Positions 17,907-26,673 of a DNA stretch of 64,000 nt are shown here, piece after piece. The notes under the pieces were generated by a model. It was not told the DNA's origin. It ran no database searches and was given only the letters and a program-made list of their open reading frames with translations. Position 1 is the first letter of the stretch; each line of letters starts with the position of its first letter. The position numbers were made by a program, and so were the translations under genes. The DNA comes from Pseudomonas sp. MF4836 (GTDB lineage: Bacteria; Pseudomonadota; Gammaproteobacteria; Pseudomonadales; Pseudomonadaceae), in NCBI RefSeq assembly GCF_002018875.1, contig NZ_MVOL01000001.1, positions 124,001 to 188,000 on the forward strand, written 5' to 3'.

Positions 17907-18683
17907 ATGCCGTCACTCGCCAGTAATAAGGCTGCCTTGCCTTCGGCAAGTATGCAGTTGGTAAAAGATGATTCAGCCGGATCGGCCATCTACAGTTTCT
18001 ATGATTCAGTACTTCAAGAATTGTGTCAGTCTGACAAGGTTAAAGTCAGGCAAGTGGTTACTCCTGCACAGTTTATCGAGCTGTCTCGTGCCCGCAGTCG
18101 GTTGTACGGGCAACGAAAGATTTACTACAAAACGCTGTTTGGTAACTCGGTTGATGAAAGCGTCTGCCTGGATGAATACGATTCCCGTTCTTACGTGTTT
18201 GCCTTTTATTATGACGGTGAAATTATCGGCACCCAGCGTATTACGCCTTTCCCTCATGAGTCGGGCGAGTTCATCAGCCATGAACAACTGGTGCAGTTCT
18301 CCGGGCCCAATTACGAGCGTGAATGCGTTGAACTCTCGCGACTTATTGTCGACAAGCATTCCCCGGTCAAGAACGTGGTCAACGGATTGGCCATGACTGG
18401 CGCCTCGCTGGTCGCCCTGGAAGGCGGCTACAAAACGTTCATCACCTACGTAAAGCCGAGGCTTGCGCCAAAGTTTGACAGCTTCGTCTTTGATCAGGAC
18501 GGTATTTTCTTCCAAATCAAGGCTCGCGGCGATCATTACTACGCCCTGTACAAAGGCGATCTGTTGCCGTCGGTCACGCCTTTCTTCGGCCTGCAAAGCT
18601 GCCCCGCAGACCTGAAGGACGTTGATGACTTGATTCGCTACACCTTGGCCGCCCGTACCGCTATGCACTCACTGGCGGTATGA
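17907..18683 (+). CDS. LuxI/FeeM-like N-acyltransferase (GNAT fold)
   Basis: 258 residues from the ATG at 17907 (AAGGGG 6 nt upstream). It has the landmarks of autoinducer synthases and FeeM-type N-acyl amino acid synthases: LSRARSRLYGQRKIYY (61-74), CLDEYDSRSYVFAF (acidic E90/D92), EIIGTQRITPFPHE (R111), and ECVELSRLIVDK (E142, R145). It should transfer an acyl group from an acyl carrier to an amine, perhaps an amino acid. It heads a same-strand block with an NTF2-like gene (38 nt gap), a haem-oxygenase-like oxidase and an acyl-CoA ligase, which fits lipid conjugation. The exact substrate is unknown, and no luxR partner is adjacent. Confidence 0.75.
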   Translation: MPSLASNKAALPSASMQLVKDDSAGSAIYSFYDSVLQELCQSDKVKVRQVVTPAQFIELSRARSRLYGQRKIYYKTLFGNSVDESVCLDEYDSRSYVFAFYYDGEIIGTQRITPFPHESGEFISHEQLVQFSGPNYERECVELSRLIVDKHSPVKNVVNGLAMTGASLVALEGGYKTFITYVKPRLAPKFDSFVFDQDGIFFQIKARGDHYYALYKGDLLPSVTPFFGLQSCPADLKDVDDLIRYTLAARTAMHSLAV

Positions 18684-18721
18684 GCATCCCCAAATAACGA
18701 CAACATTGAGGTTGATCCAAG

Positions 18722-19120
18722 ATGGAAGCCAGGAACAAAGAAGTGGTTATCGAGTTTTACGAGCGCATGTTTGGCCAGCGTGAACTGGCGGTCGCCGATA
18801 CATTAATTGCCGAGGAATATGTACAACACAATAACGTATTTATTCCGCCGCGCCTGGAAGGCTTCAAGACCTACTTTACGCAGTTCTTCAAGACGTTCCC
18901 CGAGTCGGGTACCAGCATTGAACGGGTCTGTGCGGAAGGCGACTATGTGTTCCTGTATGCCAAGCATTGGGCCAAGCACAAGTTCTTCACCGTGAATTAC
19001 AAGGTGATCGATATTTATCGTGTGGAGAACGGTGTGTTGATGGAACACTGGGACACTATCGAAGGCTTGGGGTTCTTCTCCAAATTCATCTACATCATTA
19101 AGTCCGTGTTGCGCCTGTAA
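18722..19120 (+). CDS. SnoaL/NTF2-like protein
   Basis: 132 residues in the SnoaL-like fold: VVIEFYERMFGQRELAVADTLIAEEYVQHN, then KVIDIYRVENGVLMEHWDTIE. This fold serves as a small cyclase, isomerase, hydroxylase partner or binding protein in polyketide and other natural-product pathways. The conserved YVQHN and EHWD positions line the pocket in the family. It follows the N-acyltransferase by 38 nt, so a role on the same product is inferred. Confidence 0.8.
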   Translation: MEARNKEVVIEFYERMFGQRELAVADTLIAEEYVQHNNVFIPPRLEGFKTYFTQFFKTFPESGTSIERVCAEGDYVFLYAKHWAKHKFFTVNYKVIDIYRVENGVLMEHWDTIEGLGFFSKFIYIIKSVLRL

Positions 19121-19189
19121 GTCCGTGTTCGCCTGAAAGTAAAAAAAGCGTCATAAGCGATTTATCAACCCCCCAAGGAAGAGAGTGAA

Positions 19190-19852
19190 ATGACTGAAGT
19201 GACCGAGTTTCGCAAAGAGCTGAAAGCCGTCTGTGATGCCGAATGGGAAAAGATCAAGGTCGGCCGTTTTTTCCAGATGATGAAGCGCCCAGAGTTGCAG
19301 CGTGAGCTCTACATCAAGTCGATTGTTCAGGTGTATCACTACACCAAGAACAACGCGATCAACCAAGCGGTGGCGTGCTGGAACCAGGACCACAAAAAGG
19401 TCGGCTTGCTGCGCTTTGCGATGAAGCATGCGCTGGAAGAACTGGGCCATGAAAACATGGCGTACAACGACCTCATCGCCATTGGCGTCGACAAGTCCGA
19501 GTTCGAAAAACCAATGCTGCCGGCCACCGAAGCGTTCTACGGCTACCTGGATTTCGTCTCTGTATGCCGCGGCATCATTCCACGGCTGGGCTACAGCTTC
19601 TGGGCCGAAGACTGCTACGAGCACCTCGAGCCATTGATGGACGTATGCAAAAACCATCTCAAGCTGACCGATAAAGAACTGACCTTCTTCGTTGCCCACG
19701 CGATCATCGACGAGAAACACTCCGAGCAAGTCAACGCAGCCATCGACCGTTGGGTCGAGACCGACGAAGAAAAAGAGGCGGTCAAACAAGTCGCACGCAC
19801 CACGGTTTACTTGATGGGCAAGATCCTCGAGTCGGTCGCCGACGAGTTCTAA
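19190..19852 (+). CDS. haem-oxygenase-like (TenA-like) metal-dependent oxidase
   Basis: 220 residues, all helical. Candidate metal ligands are spaced as in haem-oxygenase-like diiron enzymes: HYTKN (H50), ALEELGHENMAY (E84, H87), FWAEDCYEHL (E140), and VAHAIIDEKHSEQV (H170, D174, H177). It therefore more likely belongs to the oxidase branch than to TenA thiaminase. Relatives do oxidative decarboxylation, desaturation or N-oxygenation. It is not close to UndA by eye. It lies between the NTF2-like gene and the acyl-CoA ligase; a terminator follows. Confidence 0.75.
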   Translation: MTEVTEFRKELKAVCDAEWEKIKVGRFFQMMKRPELQRELYIKSIVQVYHYTKNNAINQAVACWNQDHKKVGLLRFAMKHALEELGHENMAYNDLIAIGVDKSEFEKPMLPATEAFYGYLDFVSVCRGIIPRLGYSFWAEDCYEHLEPLMDVCKNHLKLTDKELTFFVAHAIIDEKHSEQVNAAIDRWVETDEEKEAVKQVARTTVYLMGKILESVADEF

Positions 19853-19867
19853 GTCTTGGCAACAGGC

Positions 19868-19901
19868 GTCCTCGCGCACCCCGCTGCGTGAGGACTTTTT
19901 T
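19868..19901 (+). terminator. Rho-independent terminator
   Basis: GTCCTC(GCGCA) / (TGCGT)GAGGAC hairpin followed by six T, after the oxidase gene. It partly separates it from the downstream ligase gene. Confidence 0.8.
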
Positions 19902-19990
19902 ACATGGCGTGCACAACAATAAAAACGATCGGTTGGTCATGGCGCTTGTCGAACCGCCTGGCTGCCACGGTCAATCCACTAGGAGGTGCC

Positions 19991-21823
19991 ATGAGTAGCA
20001 ATAGCGACATGATTACCTGGGGCATGATGCTGCGCAAAATCCCCTCGATCACCCGGGCCATTCCTCGGCTCGTCAGGGGAGTCAAAGCGTCCAAGCTCAA
20101 GGTCGATCAGCCCTGCGGCCTGGGTTGGGCCTTCGAACAGGCGGTTGCGCGCAACCCTCAGGGACCGGCGCTGCTCTACAAGGACAATCGTTTCAGTTAT
20201 GAACAGGTCAACCAGTGGGCCAACCGTTTCGCCCATTACTTGCTTGCCCGTGGCCTGAAAAAAGGCGACGTGGTCGGCATCTTTATTGAAAACCGCCCGG
20301 AATTGCTGGTCAGCGTGCTGGCCGTCAGCAAGATCGGCGGTATCTGCGCCATGCTCAACACCTCGCAGACCAAAAATGTCCTGATCCACAGTTTGAACCT
20401 GGTCAATCCCTCGGCGATTATCGTCGGCGAAGAGTTGGTGCCATCCTTTGACGCGGTGCGTAACGACATCGCCATCGATGAGCTGAGCACGTTCTTCCTG
20501 GCTGACACCGATACCACTCGCGATGCGGGCATCGCGCCCGAGGGTTACGTCAACCTGACCCGCGTCAGCGAAGAGCACTCCACCGCCAATCCGGCGACTA
20601 CCCAGCAGGTCTATTTCGACGACGCTTGCTTCTACATTTACACCTCCGGCACCACCGGTTTGCCCAAGGCTGGGGTGTTCAAGCATGGGCGCTGGATGAA
20701 AGCCTACGGCAGCTTCGGCATGATCGCCCTGGATATGCGCCCCGATGACATCGTCTATTGCACCTTGCCGCTCTATCACGGCACAGGGCTGTGCGTGAGC
20801 TGGGGCTCGGCATTGGCCGGCGCCTCGGGTTTCGCCATCCGCCGCAAATTCAGCGCCAGCCAGTTCTGGGATGACGCGCGCAAATTCAAGGCCACCACCA
20901 TTTGCTACGTCGGTGAATTGTGTCGCTACCTGATCGACCAGCCTCCCGCGCGCAACGATGGCGACAACCCGGTGGTGAAAATGATTGGCAACGGCCTGCG
21001 CCCAGGCGTGTGGATCGACTTCAAGACTCGCTTCAACATCGAGCGAGTCTGCGAGTTGTATGCCGCCAGTGACGGCAACATCGGCTTTACCAACATCCTC
21101 AATTTCGACAACACCATCGGCTTTGCTCTCAACACCTGGTCGCTGGTGGAGTACGAACACGACACCGGTGAGCCGCGGCGCGGCGCGAACGGTTTCATGC
21201 AGAAAGTCGGCAAGGGTGGCCAAGGCTTGTTGCTGGCCAAGATCGACGACAACGCCCCGTTCGACGGTTACACCGATCCGGAGAAGAACAAAAAAGTAGT
21301 GCTGTACGACGTTTTCGAAAAGGGTGATCGCTACTTCAACAGCGGCGACTTGATTCGCGATATCGGCTTTGGCCACGCTCAATTCGTCGACCGCCTGGGG
21401 GACACTTACCGCTGGAAGGGCGAAAACGTCTCCACCACCGAAGTCGAAAACATCATGGTGCAACACCCCCACATCGCCGAAGCCGTGGCCTACGGTGTGG
21501 AAATCAAAAACACCAACGGTCGCGCCGGCATGGCCGCCATCACCCCAACGGCCCCGCTGGAGCAACTGGACTTTTGCGACTTGCTGCGCTTCGTCAAAAG
21601 CCAGATGCCTCACTACGCGGTCCCGATGTTCCTGCGTATCAAGACCTGCATGGAAACCACCGGCACGTTCAAATACCAGAAAACCAAGCTAAAGACCGAA
21701 GCCTTCGACCCCAGCCAAACCGGCGAAGACCCGGTCTACGCCTGGCTACCGGGCACCGAAACCTATGTGCGCGTGACCGAGCAGGTGCTGCAGGACATTC
21801 ATGGCGGCAAGTTCCGCTATTGA
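19991..21823 (+). CDS. long-chain fatty acyl-CoA synthetase (FATP/FadD6-like)
   Basis: 610 residues from the ATG at 19991 (AGGAGG 4 nt upstream). ANL-superfamily motifs: the AMP-binding P-loop YTSGTTGLPKAGVFKHGRW, then CTLPLYHGTG, YAASDGN, NSGDLIRDIGFG, the hinge DRLGDTYRWKGENVSTTEVE, and a C-terminal Lys in TGTFKYQKTKLK. It activates long or very-long-chain acids to acyl-AMP/acyl-CoA. In this setting it plausibly supplies the acyl donor to the N-acyltransferase at 17907, although a terminator lies in between. Confidence 0.9.
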   Translation: MSSNSDMITWGMMLRKIPSITRAIPRLVRGVKASKLKVDQPCGLGWAFEQAVARNPQGPALLYKDNRFSYEQVNQWANRFAHYLLARGLKKGDVVGIFIENRPELLVSVLAVSKIGGICAMLNTSQTKNVLIHSLNLVNPSAIIVGEELVPSFDAVRNDIAIDELSTFFLADTDTTRDAGIAPEGYVNLTRVSEEHSTANPATTQQVYFDDACFYIYTSGTTGLPKAGVFKHGRWMKAYGSFGMIALDMRPDDIVYCTLPLYHGTGLCVSWGSALAGASGFAIRRKFSASQFWDDARKFKATTICYVGELCRYLIDQPPARNDGDNPVVKMIGNGLRPGVWIDFKTRFNIERVCELYAASDGNIGFTNILNFDNTIGFALNTWSLVEYEHDTGEPRRGANGFMQKVGKGGQGLLLAKIDDNAPFDGYTDPEKNKKVVLYDVFEKGDRYFNSGDLIRDIGFGHAQFVDRLGDTYRWKGENVSTTEVENIMVQHPHIAEAVAYGVEIKNTNGRAGMAAITPTAPLEQLDFCDLLRFVKSQMPHYAVPMFLRIKTCMETTGTFKYQKTKLKTEAFDPSQTGEDPVYAWLPGTETYVRVTEQVLQDIHGGKFRY

Positions 21824-21967
21824 AGGGCAACTGCGCGAGGGTTAAACCACAAGGCCGGCATCACTAAGTAATGCTGCTCACTTAAGCGGAGCAGCATTGC
21901 TGGATGCCTGGGCAGGAAGGCGGTAGATTCAGCCCCCAAAGGATGAAACACACCTGTGGAGTGGATT

Positions 21968-22330
21968 TTGCGCAAACTGATTGTTGTGCTTGTGCTCGGT
22001 TTTTCGTGCAGTTTTCCCGCCATTGCGGGTGATGGCAAGGCGGTCGAAGTCTCGGCCTTTGGAGCGATTGTTTCATCGAGCCTTGCTGTGACGCTTTTCC
22101 CCGTGACGCTGACCGAAGACAGTCAAGAAAGTAGTCGGAATAGTTCAAACAGAGGCGACCGAAAGATAGTTGCCGCTCGCAATGATGCTGCAGCTTTCGT
22201 CGCGAGTGATGGCGTTATTAGAGGCGCAAACCTGGAGGCGGCATTCGAGGTTTTACGGACTCAGAATACGATGGGTACAGTCAGCGACATCGAGCTGGCT
22301 GAAGCCGTTCTGGTTTACCAATTGCGCTAG
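21968..22330 (+). CDS. DUF2388-family periplasmic protein
   Basis: About 120 residues. Signature KIVAARNDAAAFVASDGVIRG followed by ANLEAAFEVLR, which is classic DUF2388. I favour the TTG at 21968 (GGAG 6 nt upstream, then signal peptide RKLIVVLVLGFSCSFPAIA). A GTG at 21956 would add four residues. Second copy of the family in this window (other at 9996). Function unknown. Confidence 0.8.
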   Translation: MRKLIVVLVLGFSCSFPAIAGDGKAVEVSAFGAIVSSSLAVTLFPVTLTEDSQESSRNSSNRGDRKIVAARNDAAAFVASDGVIRGANLEAAFEVLRTQNTMGTVSDIELAEAVLVYQLR

Positions 22331-22731
22331 AAGAATGGAGTTTCGATGACGGGTAGCCGACCCGCCGCTGGGCTTTTTCGTCTCACGCACCCCAGGTGTG
22401 TGGTTCGCTAGTGCGAGCTGTGCAGTGTCGAGCCGCGCCCGGTATGCGTCGTGGTCAGCGATGTTTGAATACTCTTCCGTTGGTGCGCTGGCCGGTGATC
22501 GTCATGCCATCCATTTCCCACACTTCGGTGCGGTTTCTGAATACTTGCCGACGGGCCCCTTTCTCTTCTAATACCTGCGCTGCCATCTGTCCGGCCATTC
22601 GCTCTGGATCGACCGTGGTGGTTACGACGCGCTTAAAAGCGCGAGTTTGGTAAAAAATTTGCTAGTGTTTATCCGCGTGATAACCAGACGGTTTTCAAGA
22701 GCATTACCTTTAAAAAAGGGTGCGGATATCC
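22331..22731. other. intergenic stretch with one weak small ORF
   Basis: It contains a weak terminator-like CGGGT/ACCCG hairpin near 22350 followed by T-rich DNA at 22373, and the minus-strand small ORF listed separately. Nothing else was recognised. Confidence 0.4.
22455..22598 (-). CDS. possible small protein, 47 residues
   Basis: The minus frame reads as ordinary protein: MAGQMAAQVLEEKGARRQ, then VWEMDGMTITGQRTNG and a basic end. The frame stays open upstream without a good start or ribosome site, so it may be the 3' end of a dead gene rather than a microprotein. Confidence 0.3.
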   Translation of the reverse strand: MAGQMAAQVLEEKGARRQVFRNRTEVWEMDGMTITGQRTNGRVFKHR

Positions 22732-23727
22732 ATGACCAATGCGACGCCAGCCATCAAACTCAGCACACTCAGGCAAATTGCCCCCTATCTGAGTATGCGC
22801 GGGGTGTCGCCACTGGAGTTCTTTCGGCGCTTTGGTATTTCCCCGCATGTTTTTCAAAACCCTGAAGCTTGGGTATCGCGAGCGGCCTGCTTTCATATCG
22901 CCAATGAAATGGCTGCCGTGGCACAGGACCCCTTCGGCGGAGCGATGATTGGGAACCTGACCGATGTGCGCTCAACCGGCATGTGGGGCGAGTTGATATT
23001 GGGCTCGACCAACCTCGCTCAGGCGTGTGCGGCAGCGGCGGTCCATACGAACCTGGTGCATCAGGGAAGCGAAGTAAAAATTGTCACCGAAGGCCGTACG
23101 GCGAAACTGATCCAACATTTTACCGGGCACCACGGGGCTGATCCGAAGCAGGTCATTTTCGGCACTCTGGCGGTGCTTAGAAAAGTGCCGCTCATGTCCG
23201 GCGCGCCTGGCGCTATTCGGGTGTATCTAAAAAACTCGAGAGAGCGAGGCGACGAGGCGCTTGAAGAGTACCTGGGCCCGAACCTGGTCATGAACGCTGA
23301 GTACAACATGATCGAATTTGATCGTGAGTTGCTCGAGATTCCCCTGCAACCTGTTCGAGATGTTGCCTGGAAAACCACCCAAGCCTTGAAGTCGACGGCT
23401 GACACCGCTGACGTGCTCGTCCAGCAGATCGCGAATCAGGAACTTTCCAAACTTGTCACTGTTTCAAGAAAGATTGGACTGTCTGTTCGAACCCTGCAGC
23501 GGCGCCTCGAATATTGCGGTATCGACTTCGACGCTTTACGTGACGAGACCCGTCGCAGTGAAGCCCAGCAGTTGATTGCCTGCGGCAGATACAGCGCGAC
23601 CGAAATTGCCTACATGGTCGGCTACAGCGATCCAGCGCACTTTACGCGCGCCTTCAAGCGTTGGACGGGAAGCCCGCCGTCTCACTATCGCGCCCTCTTG
23701 AAACAAGACCGGAACATCCTCGTTTAA
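22732..23727 (+). CDS. AraC-family regulator with Arabinose_bd-type sensor domain
   Basis: 331 residues. The N-terminal ~200 residues match the OruR/ArgR-like 'Arabinose_bd' sensor (LSMRGVSPLEFFRRFGI, FGGAMIGNLTDVRSTGMWGE, VRVYLK-like segment). The C-terminal AraC double HTH reads VSRKIGLSVRTLQRRLEYCG and ATEIAYMVGYSDPAHFTRAF. It sits directly upstream of the DUF1254/OmpV/phosphatase/OMP genes on the same strand and likely activates them. The inducer is unknown. Confidence 0.9.
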   Translation: MTNATPAIKLSTLRQIAPYLSMRGVSPLEFFRRFGISPHVFQNPEAWVSRAACFHIANEMAAVAQDPFGGAMIGNLTDVRSTGMWGELILGSTNLAQACAAAAVHTNLVHQGSEVKIVTEGRTAKLIQHFTGHHGADPKQVIFGTLAVLRKVPLMSGAPGAIRVYLKNSRERGDEALEEYLGPNLVMNAEYNMIEFDRELLEIPLQPVRDVAWKTTQALKSTADTADVLVQQIANQELSKLVTVSRKIGLSVRTLQRRLEYCGIDFDALRDETRRSEAQQLIACGRYSATEIAYMVGYSDPAHFTRAFKRWTGSPPSHYRALLKQDRNILV

Positions 23728-23872
23728 CCCCTCTCCCAAAAAATTGGCCTCTTTGCGCGGCGGCCTTCTCGTACGCGCTCGCATTGCTTTTGGCACCAAA
23801 TGGCAAGTTTGCGCCAAGGCGTTCTTATACAGTCAAAAAATCAACGCCAACTAATAAAACCAAGGGGTTCAA

Positions 23873-24907
23873 ATGTCCCATTCATCCACGGCCAGCATCT
23901 TTGCCATGGCGCTGGTCGCTGCTGGAAGTGCTAACGCTCAGTCATCGCCAGAGGCGGCGATACCGGTGGGTGTCGATAACTTTATCCGTGCCGAGTCCGA
24001 CCTCTACTTGGGGAAAATGGTGGCGAGTGGCAGTTTGGGCCGGTTTGTTCACAGCCGCGAAGCGGTACCCATCGACGCCCAGAATGTGGTCCGGATGAAT
24101 CGGGACACACTCTATTCGTCAGCCGTGTTCGATCTCGATGCAGGCCCCGTCACCATCACCTTGCCAGAGTCTGGCGGGCGGTTCATATCGATGGCGATTA
24201 TCAATGAAGATCACTACGTGCCCTTCGTTACGTACGGCGCCGGGAGTCGGACACTGACCAAAGAGGCCGTCGGCACACGCTATGTATTTGTTGCTGTGCG
24301 CACGTTCTTCGATCCCGCAGATCGCCAAGACCTTGAACAGGTACATGCACTGCAGGATGCAATCACGGTCAGCCAGGCCAGGGTGGGGGAGTTTGTAGTA
24401 CCTAAGTGGGACCAGGCGAGCCAGACAAAGGTGCGTGAGGCCCTGGAGGTCCTGGGTTCGACGATTCCTGACTACAACCAATCCTTTGGCCCCAAGGGCA
24501 CGGTCAATCCAATCCATCACTTGATCGGCACAGCAACGGGGTGGGGTGGGAACCCAGCCAAGGACGCTATCTACCTCGGCGGCGTGATGCCTGAGAACGA
24601 TGGGAAAACCGTTTACCGGCTCACAGTTGGAGATGTACCGGTCAAGAGCTTTTGGTCGGTCAGTGTTTATAACGCCGACGGTTATTTCCAGAGGAACCCC
24701 TTTGACGCCTATTCGTTGAACAACCTCACCGCCAAAAAAAGTGCGGACGGCTCGATTGTTATCCAGTTCGGCGGTTGCGACGCGAGTATCGCTAATTGCC
24801 TGCCTACCCCACCTGGCTGGAACTACACCGTCAGGCTTTATCAGCCGAGCGAACAAATACTGAATGGCCAATGGCGCTTCCCGAAGCCGCAGCCCGTCGC
24901 GCTCTAA
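23873..24907 (+). CDS. DUF1254/DUF1214 exported protein
   Basis: 344 residues. Signal peptide (ASIFAMALVAAGSANA). The DUF1254 part (NFIRAESDLYLGKMVA, VVRMNRDTLYSSAVFDL, GRFISMAIINEDHYVPF) is followed by DUF1214 (VKSFWSVSVYNADGYFQRNP, NYTVRLYQPSEQILNGQW). Periplasmic; the biochemical role is not settled, although the family turns up near lipid and xenobiotic genes. First gene of a probable four-gene set. Confidence 0.85.
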   Translation: MSHSSTASIFAMALVAAGSANAQSSPEAAIPVGVDNFIRAESDLYLGKMVASGSLGRFVHSREAVPIDAQNVVRMNRDTLYSSAVFDLDAGPVTITLPESGGRFISMAIINEDHYVPFVTYGAGSRTLTKEAVGTRYVFVAVRTFFDPADRQDLEQVHALQDAITVSQARVGEFVVPKWDQASQTKVREALEVLGSTIPDYNQSFGPKGTVNPIHHLIGTATGWGGNPAKDAIYLGGVMPENDGKTVYRLTVGDVPVKSFWSVSVYNADGYFQRNPFDAYSLNNLTAKKSADGSIVIQFGGCDASIANCLPTPPGWNYTVRLYQPSEQILNGQWRFPKPQPVAL

Positions 24908-24982
24908 TTCATCACGCCTGATGTTTATAACTCGGCATAAACGCCCATCAATACGTGTTGTTTACACCAAAGGAAGGAAACG

Positions 24983-25825
24983 ATGACCACCACCGGCGGT
25001 TCAAACTTTTTCAAGTATCAAGCGACGCTCATGATAAGTGCGACCCTTGCGTTTTCGATGGTGTTGCCTGTTCACGCAGACGATTCAGGTGAGCCCTCCG
25101 TGACCGTGGGTGGCGGACTCGCCGTTGGCCCGCTGTACGAAGGTTCCTCACACTACGCCTCGTTCCCGTCACTGAAACTCAAAGCGGTTTTGCCTACTGA
25201 AAACTGGGGCAAGTTCACCGCAGCCTTCCCGGACGGACTGCGCTGGGACTTGCCGGGGTTGTCGCCTTTCGGCATTGCCCTGTTGCTGGGTTACGACCAG
25301 GGACGCAAGGAAAGAATCCACACTCTGGGCGGTCGTGATGACTACCTGAAGGGCATGGGCAACCTGGACAGCACCGCTCTTGTTGGAGCGGAAGCGTATT
25401 GGGTTCTGCCAACCGGTCGTCTGTTTGTTCGGGGCCTGCAAGCCAGCCAGAGCCGCGACTACGGTGGCGAGAGCCTGGGGCGTACCGCGTTTCTGGAAGC
25501 CGGTTTCGCCACTGCATACGCGCTGTCTTCAACATTGACCCTGGACTCGACGCTGTACGGCACCTGGAGCAATGAGAAAGACATGATGGCGCGCTTCGGC
25601 GTCACCGCCCAACAAGCTGAGCGCACCGGCTTCGACGAGTACCACCCGGGTGGCGGCATGCGTGACGTGACCTTGAAGCTGGGCCTCACGTGGCAATGGC
25701 AACCACAGTTGGCACTGGAAGGCGGCATCAAGACCTACGCGCTGGTCTCTGATGCCCGCAACAGCCCGCTGACGGGTGAAAACGTGGGCGCAGGCGCCTA
25801 TCTGAATGCCCTTTACCGGTTTTGA
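24983..25825 (+). CDS. MipA/OmpV family outer-membrane protein
   Basis: 280 residues. Signal peptide, then the MipA/OmpV beta-barrel pattern (VTVGGGLAVGPLYEGSSHY, ALLLGYDQGRKER, YLKGMGNLDSTALVGAEAYW, GFDEYHPGGGMRDVTL) ending in an aromatic residue (LYRF) as expected for barrel insertion. The family includes porin-like proteins and a scaffold for MltA; the specific role is unknown. It ends 14 nt before the phosphatase start. Confidence 0.9.
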   Translation: MTTTGGSNFFKYQATLMISATLAFSMVLPVHADDSGEPSVTVGGGLAVGPLYEGSSHYASFPSLKLKAVLPTENWGKFTAAFPDGLRWDLPGLSPFGIALLLGYDQGRKERIHTLGGRDDYLKGMGNLDSTALVGAEAYWVLPTGRLFVRGLQASQSRDYGGESLGRTAFLEAGFATAYALSSTLTLDSTLYGTWSNEKDMMARFGVTAQQAERTGFDEYHPGGGMRDVTLKLGLTWQWQPQLALEGGIKTYALVSDARNSPLTGENVGAGAYLNALYRF

Positions 25826-25839
25826 TAAGGGAACACTCG

Positions 25840-26655
25840 ATGAAAACAGTACATAAGCAGTTGGGGCTGGCCAGCCTGCTCTGGTCGGGACTGGTGCTTG
25901 CCGATGACGCGGCCACAAAGGTTACGGACCCTCACTTCAAGCTGGCTCCGGGTTATCTGAACTCGGCAGACTTGCCGCTGCTGCTGGCGTTGCTGGGCGC
26001 CCCACCTAAGCCCGACTCTGCGGCGCTTGCACGGGATGAGGAGGCTCGGCGAGCAGCATTGTCGCTACGCGGTACGGCGCGGGAAAAACTCGCCGCGGCG
26101 GATGCAGAGCTGTCATTCCCGGGCCCGGCCAACGCATTCTCCTGCGCGATGGGCACCCCGATCAGCGAGAAAAGTACACCGCATCTCTACACCCTGATGC
26201 AGCGCACCCTGACCGATGCGGGAGGCTCCACCTATGCCGGGAAGAATGCCTACAACCGCACCCGTCCCTTCGTGGCACACAACGAAGGAACCTGTCGCAA
26301 AGACATGGAACCGCTGTTGCGCACGGATGGTTCCTGGCCTTCCGGCCACTCCGCCGCCGGTTGGGCCTGGGGCCTGTTGCTGGCCGAGATTCAACCTGAA
26401 CGTGCAACCGAGTTGATGACCCGCGGGTTGTCATTCGGCCAGAGCCGAATCATCTGCAACGCACACTGGCAGAGCGACGTCGATGCAGGCCGCATCATGG
26501 GCGCTGCGACGGTAGCAAGCTTGCATAGCAATCCGGCGTTCCTGGCGGATCTGGCGGCCGCGAAGGAAGAGGTCAAGGCCGCACAAAAGGCCGGTTTGAA
26601 GCCTGCAGAGGACTGTGCGGCCGAGGGCGTGGCGCTCTCGCTGACTCAGCACTGA
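25840..26655 (+). CDS. class A acid phosphatase (PhoN-like)
   Basis: 271 residues from the ATG at 25840 (AAGGGA upstream). Signal peptide QLGLASLLWSGLVLA. The vanadium-haloperoxidase/PAP2 phosphatase motifs are complete: KNAYNRTRPF, GSWPSGHSA, and SRIICNAHWQSD, with the catalytic His of the second and nucleophilic His of the third. Periplasmic release of phosphate from organic monoesters is expected. It sits in one transcription unit with OmpV and a further OMP. Confidence 0.92.
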   Translation: MKTVHKQLGLASLLWSGLVLADDAATKVTDPHFKLAPGYLNSADLPLLLALLGAPPKPDSAALARDEEARRAALSLRGTAREKLAAADAELSFPGPANAFSCAMGTPISEKSTPHLYTLMQRTLTDAGGSTYAGKNAYNRTRPFVAHNEGTCRKDMEPLLRTDGSWPSGHSAAGWAWGLLLAEIQPERATELMTRGLSFGQSRIICNAHWQSDVDAGRIMGAATVASLHSNPAFLADLAAAKEEVKAAQKAGLKPAEDCAAEGVALSLTQH

Positions 26656-26673
26656 TCGGGGGGAAGCACCATC

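Noticed and set aside
19190..19852. Undecene synthase UndA
   Set aside because: It shares the haem-oxygenase-like fold, but the N-terminal and ligand-flanking sequences I know for UndA are not seen here, and the gene context differs.
19979..21613. 544-codon minus-strand frame opposite the acyl-CoA ligase
   Set aside because: The plus strand carries all ANL-family motifs; the minus frame is a third-position GC artefact.
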